A DNA stretch of 64,000 bases from Streptomyces sp. SLBN-31 (GCF_006715395.1 NZ_VFNC01000002.1:2170001-2234000), one strand, 5' to 3'. Shown: positions 15,629-25,512, counted from the stretch's first letter. The notes: generated by a model from the letters alone, not told the origin. Numbers and translations: made by a program.

Positions 15629-17136
15629 GCGGCGGTGGGCTGCTCGTCGCCGGTACCACCTCCGACGCGGGCAAGAGCGTCGTCACCGCCGGGATCTGCC
15701 GCTGGCTGGTGCGACAGGGCGTCAAGGTCGCGCCGTTCAAGGCGCAGAACATGTCCCTGAACTCGTTCGTGACGCGTGAGGGCGCCGAGATCGGGCGGGC
15801 GCAGGCCATGCAGGCCCAGGCGTGCCGGATCGAGCCGACCGCGCTGATGAACCCGGTGCTGCTGAAGCCGGGGGGCGAGCAGAGCAGTCAGGTCGTGCTG
15901 ATGGGCCGGCCCGTGGGCGAGTTGAGCGCGCGGGGGTATCACGGCGGGCGGCAGCAGAAGCTCCTCGGGACCGTTCTCGACTGTCTCGCCGAACTGCGGG
16001 GCACGTATGACGCGGTGATCTGCGAAGGGGCGGGCAGTCCGGCCGAGATCAACCTCAGGCGCACGGACATCGTGAACATGGGCATCGCCCGGAACGCCGG
16101 GCTGCCCGTGCTGGTCGTCGGGGACATCGACCGCGGGGGCGTCTTCGCCTCCTTCTTCGGGACGGTCGCGCTCCTCTCCCCCGAGGACCAGGCGCTCGTC
16201 GCGGGGTTCCTGGTCAACAAGTTCCGGGGCGACGTCAGCCTCCTGGAGCCCGGCCTCGACATGCTGCACGGGCTCACCGGGCGGCGCACGTACGGCGTCC
16301 TGCCCTTCCGGCACGGGCTCGGCATCGACGAGGAGGACGGGCTCCGGGTCTCCCTGCGCGGGACCGTGCGGGAGTCCAACACCGCCCCGCCGGTGGGCGA
16401 GGACGTGCTGCGGGTCGCGGTCTGCGCGATCCCGCTGATGTCCAACTTCACGGACGTCGACGCGCTGGCCGCCGAACCGGGGGTCGTCGTGCGGTTCGTG
16501 GACCGGCCCGAGGAGCTGGCGGACGCGGACCTGGTGGTGATCCCGGGGACCCGAGGGACCGTCCGGGCCCTGGAGTGGCTGCACGAGCGGGGACTGGCCG
16601 ACGCGCTGCGCCGCAGGGCCGCCGAACAGCGCCCGATCCTCGGTGTCTGCGGCGGCTTCCAGGTCCTCGGCGAGCACATCGAGGACGAGGTGGAGAGCCG
16701 GCGGGGGCATGTGCCGGGCCTCGGAGTCCTGCCCGTGCGGGTGCGGTTCGCCCGCGAGAAGACCCTCACCCGGCCGGTGGGCGAAGCCCTCGGCGAGCGG
16801 GTCGAGGGGTACGAGATCCATCACGGGGTCGCCTCCCTGAGCGGAGGGGAACCCTTCCTCGACGGCTGCCGGGTCGGCCAGACCTGGGGCACGCACTGGC
16901 ACGGCTCGCTGGAGTCGGACGGTTTCCGGCGCGCCTTCCTGCGCGAGGTGGCGGCCGCCGCGGACCGCCGTTTCGTGCCGGCCGGCGACACATCGTTCGC
17001 CGCGCTGCGCGAGGAGCAGCTCGACCGGCTCGGCGACCTGATCGAACAGCACGCGGACACGGACGCGCTGTGGCGGCTCATCGAGTCCGGCGCGCCGCAA
17101 GGACTGCCATTCATTCCACCGGGAGCGCCCGCATGA
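15625..17136 (+). CDS. cobQ: Cobyric acid synthase (CobQ/CbiP)
   Basis: A 503-aa glutamine-dependent amidotransferase that adds four amide groups to adenosylcobyrinic acid a,c-diamide. N-terminal ATP-binding domain: AGTTSDAGKSVVTAGICRWL (residues 7-26) and FKAQNMSLNS. C-terminal class I glutaminase-like domain: PGTRGTVRALEWL, then ILGVCGGFQVLG with the nucleophile Cys, and the late HWHGSLESDGFRR His. ATG overlaps the cobD stop and its own stop overlaps cobN, both by 4 nt. Confidence 0.95.
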   Translation: MSGGGLLVAGTTSDAGKSVVTAGICRWLVRQGVKVAPFKAQNMSLNSFVTREGAEIGRAQAMQAQACRIEPTALMNPVLLKPGGEQSSQVVLMGRPVGELSARGYHGGRQQKLLGTVLDCLAELRGTYDAVICEGAGSPAEINLRRTDIVNMGIARNAGLPVLVVGDIDRGGVFASFFGTVALLSPEDQALVAGFLVNKFRGDVSLLEPGLDMLHGLTGRRTYGVLPFRHGLGIDEEDGLRVSLRGTVRESNTAPPVGEDVLRVAVCAIPLMSNFTDVDALAAEPGVVVRFVDRPEELADADLVVIPGTRGTVRALEWLHERGLADALRRRAAEQRPILGVCGGFQVLGEHIEDEVESRRGHVPGLGVLPVRVRFAREKTLTRPVGEALGERVEGYEIHHGVASLSGGEPFLDGCRVGQTWGTHWHGSLESDGFRRAFLREVAAAADRRFVPAGDTSFAALREEQLDRLGDLIEQHADTDALWRLIESGAPQGLPFIPPGAPA

Positions 17137-20100
17137 GCACTGTGTTGTTGTTGTCCACCGCCGACACGGACCTGTTGGCGGCGCGGGCCGCGACCGGCGC
17201 CGACTACCGGATCGGCAACCCGATGCGGGTGAACGTCGCCGAGGAGCTGCCGGGGCTCGTCGAGGGCGCCGACATCGCCGTCGTACGGCTGCTCGGCGGC
17301 AAGCGGGCGTGGGAGGACGGGCTCGCCGCGCTGAAGGCGTCCGGTGTCCCGACCGTGCTGCTCGGCGGCGAGACCGTGCCGGACGCGGAGCTGATGGCCG
17401 AGTCGTCCGTGCCCGCGGGTGTGGTCGCCGAGGCGCTGAAGTACCTCGTCGAGGGCGGACCGGCCAACCTGACCGAGCTGGCCCGGTTCCTGTCGGACAC
17501 CGTGCTGCTGACGGGCGAGGGCTTCGTCGAGCCGCACAAGATGCCGGAGTACGGCGTCCACGGCTCGTACGAGAGCGTCGACGGCCGCCCGACCGTGGGC
17601 GTGCTCTTCTACCGGGCCCATGAACTGAGCGGCAACACCGCGTTCGTGGACACCCTGTGCCAGGCGATCGAGGCGCGCGGCGCCAACGCCCTTCCCGTGT
17701 ACTGCGGTTCGCTGCGCGGCGCGGACCCCGGGCTGTACGAGATCCTCGGCGGTGCCGACGCGCTCGTGGCCACCGTCCTCGCCGCCGGCGGCACACACGC
17801 CTCGCAGGCCTCGGCGGGCGGCGACGAGGAGGCCTGGGACATCGGGGCGCTCGCCGACCTCGACGTGCCCGTGCTCCAGGGGCTCTGCCTCACCTCGTCC
17901 AGGGCGGCCTGGGACGAGTCCGACGCGGCCCTGTCCCCCATGGACGCGGCGATGCAGGTCGCGATCCCGGAGTTCGACGGGCGGCTGATCACCGTGCCGT
18001 TCTCCTTCAAGGAGCAGGGTCCCGACGACGTTCCCGTGTACGTCGCCGACCCCGAGCGGGCCGCGCGGGTGGCCGGGATCGCCGTACGGCACGCGGCTCT
18101 GAAGCACAAGGCGAACGCCGACAAGAAGCTGGCGCTGGTCTTCACGGCGTACCCGACGAAGCACTCCCGGGTCGGCAACGCGGTGGGGCTGGACACGCCC
18201 GCGTCCGCGGTGCGGGTGCTGGACGCGCTGCGGGCGGCCGGGTACTCGCTCACCGAATACCCGGACAACGGCGACGAGTTGATTCACCGGCTGATCGAGG
18301 CCGGCGGTCACGACGTGGAGTGGCTGACCGAGGAGCAGCTGGCCGCCGCGCCCGCGCGGGTGCCGCTCGCCGACTACCGGGCGTGGTTCGACAAGCTCGA
18401 TCCCGCCCTGCGCGAAGGGATGCTGGAGGCGTGGGGCGAGCCGCCGGGCTCGCTGTACGTCGACGGGGACGACATCGTGCTGGCGTGCCTGCGGTTCGGG
18501 AACGTCGTCGTGATGATCCAGCCGCCGCGCGGCTTCGGCGAGAACCCGATCGCGATCTACCACGACCCCGACATGCCGCCGTCGCACCACTACATGGCCG
18601 CGTACCGCTGGCTGGAGAACTCGTTCGGCGCCGACGCCATCGTCCACATGGGCAAGCACGGCACAATGGAGTGGCTGCCCGGCAAGGGACTCGGACTGAG
18701 CGGCGGCTGCGCGCCGGACGCCGTGCTGGGCGAACTGCCGCTGGTGTACCCGTTCATCGTCAACGACCCTGGTGAGGGCACCCAGGCCAAGCGGCGCGGG
18801 CACGCCACGGTCGTCGACCACCTCGTGCCGCCGATGGCCCGCGCCGACACCTACGGCGACCTGGCGAAGCTGGAGCAGCTGCTCGACGAGTACGCGCTCG
18901 TCTCCGACCTGGACCCGACCAAGGCGCCCGCCGTCCGGGCCCAGATCTGGACGCTGGTGAAGGCGGCCGAGCTCCACCACGACCTGCACGTGGACGAGCA
19001 ACCGGACGACGAGGCGTTCGACGAGTTCGTCATGCACATCGACGGCTATCTGTGCGAGATCAAGGACGTGCAGATCAGGGACGGTCTGCACATCCTCGGC
19101 GGCGGTCCGGTCGGTGAACCGCGGGTCAATCTCGTGCTCGCCGTGCTGCGCGCCTCGCAGGTGTGGGGCGGGCAGGCGAACGCGCTGCCGGGGCTCCGGG
19201 CCTGTCTCGCGGCCCACTTCGGGCTCGTCGAGAAGGAGTTGCTCGCCGAGCCGGGTGCGCCCGTGAAGGTGCCGGTCGAGCTGACGGATCTCGTCGAGGG
19301 GCCCTCCCGTACAGCCGCCGACGCGATCGACCTGCTGGAGCAGCTGTGCAGGCGGGTCACGGAGGGCATGGAGGAGCGCGGCTGGGCGGCCGCCGAGAGC
19401 GGCCCGCTGGTGCGCGAGGTGCTGCGTACCGAACTCCCGGACGCGGTCGCCGTGTTGGAGTTCGCGTGCACGGAGGTCGTGCCGCGGCTCGCCCGCACCA
19501 CCGACGAGATCGGCCACATCCTCAAGGCGCTGGACGGCGGTTACGTCCCCGCCGGCCCCTCCGGCTCCCCCACCCGCGGTCTGGTCAACGTCCTGCCGAC
19601 CGGCCGCAACTTCTACTCCGTCGACCCCAAGGCGATTCCGTCCAGGCTGAGTTGGGAGGTCGGGCAGTCGCTCGCCGACTCGCTCGTCCAGCGCTATCTG
19701 CAGGACACCGGCGAGTACCCGAAGTCCGTCGGACTGACGGTGTGGGGCACGTCCGCGATGCGCACCCAGGGCGACGACATCGCCGAGATCCTGGCGCTGC
19801 TGGGCTGCCGGCCGGTGTGGGACGACGCCTCGCGCCGGGTGACCGGCTTCGAGGTGGTGCCCCTCGCCGAACTCGGCAGGCCGCGCGTGGACGTCACGGT
19901 CCGCATCTCCGGGTTCTTCCGGGACGCCTTCCCCCATGTGGTCGGTCTGATCGACGACGCCGTGCGCACGGTCGCGGAGCTGGACGAGCCCGCCGAGCGC
20001 AACTTCGTGAAGGCGCACGCCGACGAGGACACCGCCGGGCACGGCGACCGGCGCCGGGCCACCGCCCGCATCTTCGGTTCCAAGCCGGGCGCGTACGGCG

Positions 20101-20786
20101 CCGGCCTGCTGCCGTTGATCGACGCCCGCAACTGGCGCTCGGACGCCGACCTCGCCGAGGTGTACGCGGTGTGGGGCGGTTACGCCTACGGGCGCGGGCT
20201 CGACGGGCGGGCCGCGCGCGGCGACATGGAGACGGCGTTCCGGCGGATCAACGTCGCCGCGAAGAACGTCGACACCCGCGAGCACGACCTCGTCGACGCC
20301 GACGACTACTTCCAGTACCACGGCGGCATGGTGGCCATGGTGCGCCATCTGACGGGCGAGAGCCCCGAGGCGTACGTCGGCGACTCGGCCACCCCGGACC
20401 AGGTGAAGACCCGCACGCTCGGCGAGGAGACCCACCGGGTCTTCCGCGCCCGTGTGGTCAACCCGCGCTGGATGGCGGCCATGCGCCGGCACGGTTACAA
20501 GGGCGCCTTCGAGATGGCGGCGACCGTGGACTACCTCTTCGGGTACGACGCCACGGCCGGCGTCGTCGACGACTGGATGTACGAGAAGCTCAGCGCCGAG
20601 TACGTCTTCGCCCCGGAGAACCGGGAGTTCATGAAGCAGTCCAACCCATGGGCGCTGCGCGGCATCACCGAACGGCTGCTGGAGGCGGCCGAGCGCGGGC
20701 TGTGGGCCGAGCCGGACGCCGAGACGCTGGAGCGGCTGCGCGCGACCTATCTGGAGCTGGAAGGCGACTTGGAGGGCGACCAGTGA
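17133..20786 (+). CDS. cobN: Cobaltochelatase large subunit CobN
   Basis: A 1217-aa protein of the CobN/BchH/ChlH magnesium-cobalt chelatase family, the catalytic subunit that inserts cobalt into hydrogenobyrinic acid a,c-diamide. Typical segments include GGTHASQASAGGDEEAWDIG, FTAYPTKHSRVGNAVGLDTP, IVHMGKHGTMEWLPGKGLGLS and NVLPTGRNFYSVDPKAIPS. Full length and unbroken. It needs an AAA+ motor partner; the ChlI/ChlD-like fusion immediately downstream (4-nt overlap) would supply it. Confidence 0.96.
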   Translation: MSTVLLLSTADTDLLAARAATGADYRIGNPMRVNVAEELPGLVEGADIAVVRLLGGKRAWEDGLAALKASGVPTVLLGGETVPDAELMAESSVPAGVVAEALKYLVEGGPANLTELARFLSDTVLLTGEGFVEPHKMPEYGVHGSYESVDGRPTVGVLFYRAHELSGNTAFVDTLCQAIEARGANALPVYCGSLRGADPGLYEILGGADALVATVLAAGGTHASQASAGGDEEAWDIGALADLDVPVLQGLCLTSSRAAWDESDAALSPMDAAMQVAIPEFDGRLITVPFSFKEQGPDDVPVYVADPERAARVAGIAVRHAALKHKANADKKLALVFTAYPTKHSRVGNAVGLDTPASAVRVLDALRAAGYSLTEYPDNGDELIHRLIEAGGHDVEWLTEEQLAAAPARVPLADYRAWFDKLDPALREGMLEAWGEPPGSLYVDGDDIVLACLRFGNVVVMIQPPRGFGENPIAIYHDPDMPPSHHYMAAYRWLENSFGADAIVHMGKHGTMEWLPGKGLGLSGGCAPDAVLGELPLVYPFIVNDPGEGTQAKRRGHATVVDHLVPPMARADTYGDLAKLEQLLDEYALVSDLDPTKAPAVRAQIWTLVKAAELHHDLHVDEQPDDEAFDEFVMHIDGYLCEIKDVQIRDGLHILGGGPVGEPRVNLVLAVLRASQVWGGQANALPGLRACLAAHFGLVEKELLAEPGAPVKVPVELTDLVEGPSRTAADAIDLLEQLCRRVTEGMEERGWAAAESGPLVREVLRTELPDAVAVLEFACTEVVPRLARTTDEIGHILKALDGGYVPAGPSGSPTRGLVNVLPTGRNFYSVDPKAIPSRLSWEVGQSLADSLVQRYLQDTGEYPKSVGLTVWGTSAMRTQGDDIAEILALLGCRPVWDDASRRVTGFEVVPLAELGRPRVDVTVRISGFFRDAFPHVVGLIDDAVRTVAELDEPAERNFVKAHADEDTAGHGDRRRATARIFGSKPGAYGAGLLPLIDARNWRSDADLAEVYAVWGGYAYGRGLDGRAARGDMETAFRRINVAAKNVDTREHDLVDADDYFQYHGGMVAMVRHLTGESPEAYVGDSATPDQVKTRTLGEETHRVFRARVVNPRWMAAMRRHGYKGAFEMAATVDYLFGYDATAGVVDDWMYEKLSAEYVFAPENREFMKQSNPWALRGITERLLEAAERGLWAEPDAETLERLRATYLELEGDLEGDQ

Positions 20787-22771
20787 CCACCCCCTTCCCC
20801 TTTACGGCCGTCGTCGGTCAGGACGACCTGCGTCTGGCGCTGCTGCTGAACGCCGTCTCCCCGGCGGTCGGCGGCGTGCTGGTGCGCGGCGAGAAGGGCA
20901 CCGCCAAGTCCACGGCCGTGCGGGCCCTTTCGGCGCTGCTGCCCGAGGTGGCCGTCGTGCCGGGCTGCCGTTTCTCCTGTGACCCGTCGGCGCCGGATCC
21001 GTCCTGCCCGGACGGACCGCACGAGCCGGGTCCGGGGACCCGGCGCCCGGCCCGCATGGTGGAGTTGCCCGTCGGTGCCTCCGAGGACCGGCTAGTCGGT
21101 GCCCTCGACATCGAACGGGCGCTGGCGGAGGGCGTGAAGGCCTTCGAGCCCGGCCTCCTCGCCGACGCCCACCGCGGGATCCTCTACGTCGACGAGGTCA
21201 ACCTGCTCCACGACCACCTCGTCGACCTGCTGCTGGACGCTGCCGCGATGGGCGCGTCGTACGTGGAGCGCGAGGGCGTCTCCGTCCGGCACGCCGCCCG
21301 CTTCCTCCTCGTGGGCACCATGAACCCCGAAGAGGGCGAACTGCGACCGCAGTTGCTCGACCGCTTCGGGCTGACCGTCGAGGTCGCGGCCTCGCGGGAG
21401 CCGGACCAGCGGGTGGAGGTCGTGCGGCGCAGGCTCGCCTACGACGACGACCCGGCCCGTTTCGCGGCGCGCTGGGCGGACGAGGAGGCCTCCGTACGCG
21501 GGCGGATCGTCGCGGCACGGGAGTTGCTGCCGTCGGTGCGGCTGGGCGACGGGGCGCTGCGGCAGATCGCGGCGACCTGTGCCGCCTTCGAGGTGGACGG
21601 CATGCGGGCCGACATCGTGATGGCGCGCACCGCGACCGCGCTGGCCGCGTGGGCCGGGCGGACGGACGTGCTCGCCGAGGACGTCCGGCAGGCGGCGCTG
21701 CTCGCACTGCCGCACCGCAGGCGCCGCAACCCCTTCGACGCGCCCGGCCTGGACGAGGACAAGCTCGACCAGACGCTGGAGGAGTTCGGCGAGGAGGACG
21801 ACGATCCCGGCCCCGACGGCGGCGGACCGGGCGGAGGCGGCGGGCAGCCGTCGCCGGACGCCGGGCCGCAGGGCGGGGACACGGGCGCACGCCCCGAGGC
21901 CGGGGAGGACGAGGGCGCGCCGCAGGCCTCCGGCGGCGGCGAGCAGTCCGCCGTACGGGCCGCGGAGCCCTTCCGCGCCAAGGTGCTGAGCGTGCCCGGG
22001 ATCGGTGAGGGTGCCGCGGGGCGGCGGTCCCGGGCGCGGACCGAGCACGGGCGCACGACCGGGGCCCGGCGGCCCCGGGGGACGCTCACCAAGCTGCACC
22101 TGGCGGCGACCGTGCAGGCGGCCGCCCCGCACCAGCGGGCGCGGGGGCGGTCCGGACCGGGGCTCGTGGTCCGGCGGGACGACCTGCGGCAGGCGACGCG
22201 GGAGGGGCGCGAGGGCAACCTGGTGCTGTTCGTGGTCGACGCCTCCGGGTCGATGGCGGCCCGGCAGCGGATGAGCGCCGTCAAGGGCGCCGTGCTGTCG
22301 CTGCTGCTGGACGCCTACCAGCGGCGGGACAAGGTGGGGCTGGTGACGTTCCGCGGGTCGGCCGCGGACCTGGCGCTGCCGCCGACCTCGTCGGTGGACG
22401 CGGCGGCGGCCCGGCTGGAGTCGCTGCCGACGGGCGGGCGGACCCCGCTCGCCGCGGGCCTGCTCAAGGCCCACGACGTGCTGCGGGTGGAGCGGCTGCG
22501 GGATCCCGCGCGGCGGCCGCTGGTGGTCGTGGTGACGGACGGACGCGCCACGGGCGGCCCCGAGCCGGTCGCCCTCGCGGGGCGCGCCGCGCGGCTCTTC
22601 GCCGCGGACGGGGTGGCCTGCGTGGTCGTCGACTGCGAGTCCGGGCCGGTGCGGCTGGGGCTGGCCGGTCAGCTCGCCGGTGACCTGGGCGGTACGGCGG
22701 TGACGCTCGACGAACTGCGGGCGGACAGCATCGCCGGGCTGGTGAAGGACGTACAGAGGAGGGCCGCGTAA
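20783..22771 (+). CDS. Cobaltochelatase motor subunit, ChlI-ChlD-type fusion
   Basis: A 662-aa protein fusing an AAA+ ATPase to a von Willebrand A domain. N-terminal ATPase: Walker A GEKGTAKST (about residue 35), Walker B GILYVDEVNLL, sensor LLVGTMNPEEGELRPQLLDRF. A long acidic then Gly/Pro-rich linker (about 335-430) follows. The C-terminal vWA domain has the MIDAS motif VDASGSM and later VVVTDGRATGG. In place of separate CobS and CobT, this fusion is expected to drive CobN using ATP. Common in actinobacteria and often labelled magnesium chelatase; the cobalamin context favours cobalt. Confidence 0.92.
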   Translation: MTTPFPFTAVVGQDDLRLALLLNAVSPAVGGVLVRGEKGTAKSTAVRALSALLPEVAVVPGCRFSCDPSAPDPSCPDGPHEPGPGTRRPARMVELPVGASEDRLVGALDIERALAEGVKAFEPGLLADAHRGILYVDEVNLLHDHLVDLLLDAAAMGASYVEREGVSVRHAARFLLVGTMNPEEGELRPQLLDRFGLTVEVAASREPDQRVEVVRRRLAYDDDPARFAARWADEEASVRGRIVAARELLPSVRLGDGALRQIAATCAAFEVDGMRADIVMARTATALAAWAGRTDVLAEDVRQAALLALPHRRRRNPFDAPGLDEDKLDQTLEEFGEEDDDPGPDGGGPGGGGGQPSPDAGPQGGDTGARPEAGEDEGAPQASGGGEQSAVRAAEPFRAKVLSVPGIGEGAAGRRSRARTEHGRTTGARRPRGTLTKLHLAATVQAAAPHQRARGRSGPGLVVRRDDLRQATREGREGNLVLFVVDASGSMAARQRMSAVKGAVLSLLLDAYQRRDKVGLVTFRGSAADLALPPTSSVDAAAARLESLPTGGRTPLAAGLLKAHDVLRVERLRDPARRPLVVVVTDGRATGGPEPVALAGRAARLFAADGVACVVVDCESGPVRLGLAGQLAGDLGGTAVTLDELRADSIAGLVKDVQRRAA

Positions 22772-23370
22772 TGCCGCAGGGGCAGCCGAGTGTGGTGCCG
22801 GACGACGGGCTGACGACACGTCAGCGCCGTAACCGGCCGCTGGTCGTCGTGCACACGGGGATCGGCAAGGGAAAGTCGACCGCCGCTTTCGGGCTCGCGC
22901 TGCGCGCCTGGAACCAGGGATGGCCGATCGGGGTGTTCCAGTTCGTGAAGTCGGCCAAGTGGAAGGTCGGCGAGGAGAACGCGCTGCGGGTGCTCGGCGC
23001 CAGCGGTGAGGGCGGGACCGTCGACTGGCACAAGATGGGCGAGGGCTGGTCCTGGGTCCAGCGCGACGCCCAGATGGACAACGAGGAGAAGGCCCGCGAG
23101 GGCTGGGAGCAGGTCAAGCGGGACCTGGCCGCCGAGACGTACCGGCTGTACGTGCTGGACGAGTTCGCGTACCCCATGCACTGGGGGTGGGTCGACACCG
23201 ACGAGGTGATCGAGGTGCTGCGGGAGCGGCCCGGGACCCAGCACGTCGTGATCACCGGGCGCAACGCTCCCGAGAAGCTCGTCGACTTCGCCGACCTGGT
23301 GACCGACATGTCGAAGGTCAAGCACCCGATGGACGCGGGCCAGAAGGGCCAGAGGGGCATCGAGTGGTGA
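22771..23370 (+). CDS. cobO: Cob(I)yrinic acid a,c-diamide adenosyltransferase
   Basis: A 199-aa CobA/CobO-type ATP:corrinoid adenosyltransferase that attaches the upper adenosyl ligand. P-loop GIGKGKST at about residue 31, then the family marks WPIGVFQFVKSAKWKVGEE, YVLDEFAYPMHWGWVDTDEV and VVITGRNAPEKLVDFADLVT. ATG overlaps the chelatase stop (TAATG) and its stop overlaps cobB. Standard length. Confidence 0.95.
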   Translation: MPQGQPSVVPDDGLTTRQRRNRPLVVVHTGIGKGKSTAAFGLALRAWNQGWPIGVFQFVKSAKWKVGEENALRVLGASGEGGTVDWHKMGEGWSWVQRDAQMDNEEKAREGWEQVKRDLAAETYRLYVLDEFAYPMHWGWVDTDEVIEVLRERPGTQHVVITGRNAPEKLVDFADLVTDMSKVKHPMDAGQKGQRGIEW

Positions 23371-24764
23371 CAGGTTCCGTTCCACGGCTGGTCGTCGCCG
23401 CGCCCTCCTCGGGCAGCGGCAAGACCACCGTCGCCACGGGGTTGATGGCCGCGTTCGCCGCGCGGGGGCTCGCCGTATCCCCGCACAAGGTCGGGCCGGA
23501 CTACATCGATCCCGGGTACCACTCGCTCGCGACCGGGCGGGTGGGACGGAACCTCGACGCGTACCTGTGCGGGCCGGAGCTGGTCGGCCCGCTGTTCGCG
23601 CACGGTGCCCGCGGGTGCGACCTCGCGGTCGTCGAGGGTGTCATGGGGATGTACGACGGGGCCGCGGGCGAGGGCGAGTTGGCGTCCACGGCCCATGTCG
23701 CCAAGCTGCTGCGGGCGCCGGTGGTGCTCGTGGTCGACGCGTCGTCGCAGTCGCGGTCGGTGGCGGCGCTGGTCCACGGGTTCGCGTCCTGGGACCCGCA
23801 GGTGCGGGTCGGGGGCGTGATCCTCAACAAGGTGGCGTCCGACCGGCACGAGACGCTGCTGCGCGAGGCGCTGGACTCGGCCGGGGTGCCGGTGCTGGGG
23901 GTGTTGCGGCGGGCCGCTCCGGTGGAGACGCCGTCACGGCACCTGGGGCTGGTGCCGGTCGCCGAGCGGGGCGCTGCCGCGGTGGCGGCCGTGGAGGCGA
24001 TGGGGGCGCAGGTGGCTGCCGGGTGCGATCTGGACGCGCTGCTCGGCCTGGCCAGGAGTGCGGGTGAGTTGTCGGCTGCCGCGTGGGATGCGGCTGACGT
24101 TCTGGGGGCTGCGCCCCCAGGCCCCCGTCGGCCCGAAGGGCCTCGTCCTCAAACGCCGGACGGGCTGAGGGTTGCCGTGGCCGGCGGTAGTGCGTTCACG
24201 TTTTCCTACGCCGAGCACAGCGAGCTGCTCACCGCCGCCGGGGCCGAGGTCGTCACGTTCGATCCGCTGCGGGATGAGCAACTGCCCGATAGGACAGCGG
24301 GGTTGGTGATCGGTGGCGGGTTCCCCGAGGTGTACGCCGCCGAGTTGTCCGCCAACGAACCGTTGCGGAAGGCCGTCGCCGACCTCGCCGGGAGCGGGGC
24401 GCCCGTCGCCGCCGAGTGTGCCGGGTTGCTGTACCTGGGCCGGGAGCTGGACGGGCTGCCCATGTGCGGGGTGCTGGACGTGACCGCGCGGATGAGCGAG
24501 CGGCTGACCCTCGGGTACCGCGACGCCGTGGCCGTGAGCGACAGCGTGCTGGCCGTCGCCGGGACGCGGATGCGGGGGCACGAGTTCCACCGGACCGTCG
24601 TGGAGCCCGGGGCGGGGTCGGCCCCTGCGTGGGGGGTGCGCGCCCCGGAGCGGCGCGTCGAAGGTTTCGTACAACAAGGTGTGCACGCGAGTTATCTGCA
24701 CACCCACTGGGCGTCGCGGCCCGGTGTCGCCCGTCGGTTCGTGGAGAGGTGCCGGACGTCATGA
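23367..24764 (+). CDS. cobB: Cobyrinic/hydrogenobyrinic acid a,c-diamide synthase
   Basis: A 465-aa glutamine-dependent synthase amidating the a and c side chains. N-terminal ATP domain: APSSGSGKTTVATGLMAAF (residues 12-30), HKVGPDYIDPGYH, VEGVMGMYDG. C-terminal glutaminase: IGGGFPEVYAAELSAN, AECAGLLYLG with the nucleophile Cys, and the late GHEFHRT. Between the domains, residues about 246-267 (GAAPPGPRRPEGPRPQTPDG) are encoded by DNA that matches an intergenic-type repeat also present at 47606-47671; this looks like an in-frame insertion in the linker. GTG start overlaps cobO by 4 nt. Confidence 0.94.
   Translation: MTGSVPRLVVAAPSSGSGKTTVATGLMAAFAARGLAVSPHKVGPDYIDPGYHSLATGRVGRNLDAYLCGPELVGPLFAHGARGCDLAVVEGVMGMYDGAAGEGELASTAHVAKLLRAPVVLVVDASSQSRSVAALVHGFASWDPQVRVGGVILNKVASDRHETLLREALDSAGVPVLGVLRRAAPVETPSRHLGLVPVAERGAAAVAAVEAMGAQVAAGCDLDALLGLARSAGELSAAAWDAADVLGAAPPGPRRPEGPRPQTPDGLRVAVAGGSAFTFSYAEHSELLTAAGAEVVTFDPLRDEQLPDRTAGLVIGGGFPEVYAAELSANEPLRKAVADLAGSGAPVAAECAGLLYLGRELDGLPMCGVLDVTARMSERLTLGYRDAVAVSDSVLAVAGTRMRGHEFHRTVVEPGAGSAPAWGVRAPERRVEGFVQQGVHASYLHTHWASRPGVARRFVERCRTS
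24104..24168 (+). repeat. Dispersed Streptomyces-type repeat inserted in the cobB coding sequence
   Basis: The stretch begins GGGGGCTGCGCCCCCAG and ends CCTCAAACGCCGGACGGGCTGA (split: CCTCAAACGCCGG then ACGGGCTGA). The same two ends, with a similar middle, occur between genes at 47606-47671. It keeps the cobB frame open and falls in the linker between the two enzyme domains. Confidence 0.85.
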
Positions 24765-25492
24765 GCAGCAAGCTGACCGGAGTGGGAGTGGGGCCCGGCG
24801 ACCCCGAGCTGGTGACCGTCAAGGGCGTCAACGCGCTGCGGGCCGCCGGTGTGGTCGTCGTACCCGTCATGGACACCCTGGAGCGCGGGCGCGCCGAGGC
24901 GACCGTGCTGCACTACGTGCCCGAGGAGAAGGTCGTACGGGTGGTGTTCGCGCTCAACGAGCGCAGTGACCGGGGACGGCGGGAGGCCGCCTGGGACGCG
25001 GCCGGCGGGCGGGTCGCCCAGCTCCTGCGGGAGCACGGGAGCGTCGCCTTCGCCACCATCGGCGACCCCAACGTGTACTCCACCTTCACCTACCTCGCGC
25101 AGACCGTCGCCGGGCTGGTTCCGGGAACGGTGGTGGAGACCGTGCCCGGCATCACCGCCATGCAGGATTTGGCGGCGCGGTCGGGGGCCGTGCTGACCGA
25201 GGGCACCGAGCCGCTCACCCTCGTCCCCGTCACCGCCGGGGCGGCCGTGCTCAAGGACGCCCTGAACGGTCCCGGCACCGTCGTCGCCTACAAGTTCGGC
25301 CGGCACGCGGCCGAGGTCGCCGAGGCGCTGCGGGAGACCGGACGGCTGGAGGGCGCGGTGTGGGGGGCGGCGCTCGGGCTGGAGAGCGAGTCCATCCGGG
25401 CGGCCGCCGACCTCGACGGGGCCCCGCTGCCGTACCTGTCGACGCTCATCGCGCCCGCCCGGCGCGAGGGCGGCCGGGGCGGCAAGCTGTGA
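24761..25492 (+). CDS. cobI: Precorrin-2 C20-methyltransferase
   Basis: A 243-aa SAM-dependent uroporphyrin-III-C-methyltransferase-fold enzyme. N-terminal GVGVGPGDPELVTVKGVNAL is the family signature; FATIGDPNVYSTFTYLAQ and VETVPGITAMQDLAARSG complete the SAM/substrate pocket. It methylates precorrin-2 (or the cobalt form) at C20. ATG overlaps the cobB stop by 4 nt. It is the last gene before the reverse-strand ZIP transporter. Confidence 0.94.
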   Translation: MSSKLTGVGVGPGDPELVTVKGVNALRAAGVVVVPVMDTLERGRAEATVLHYVPEEKVVRVVFALNERSDRGRREAAWDAAGGRVAQLLREHGSVAFATIGDPNVYSTFTYLAQTVAGLVPGTVVETVPGITAMQDLAARSGAVLTEGTEPLTLVPVTAGAAVLKDALNGPGTVVAYKFGRHAAEVAEALRETGRLEGAVWGAALGLESESIRAAADLDGAPLPYLSTLIAPARREGGRGGKL

Positions 25493-25512
25493 GACTGCGC
25501 GAGCGGCCCGGC

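Noticed and set aside
16821..20492. Open frame of about 1200 codons on the reverse strand opposite cobN
   Set aside because: High-GC codon bias keeps the antisense frame open; the translation is Arg/Gly/Asp-rich with no domain, while cobN on the other strand is a clear full-length enzyme.
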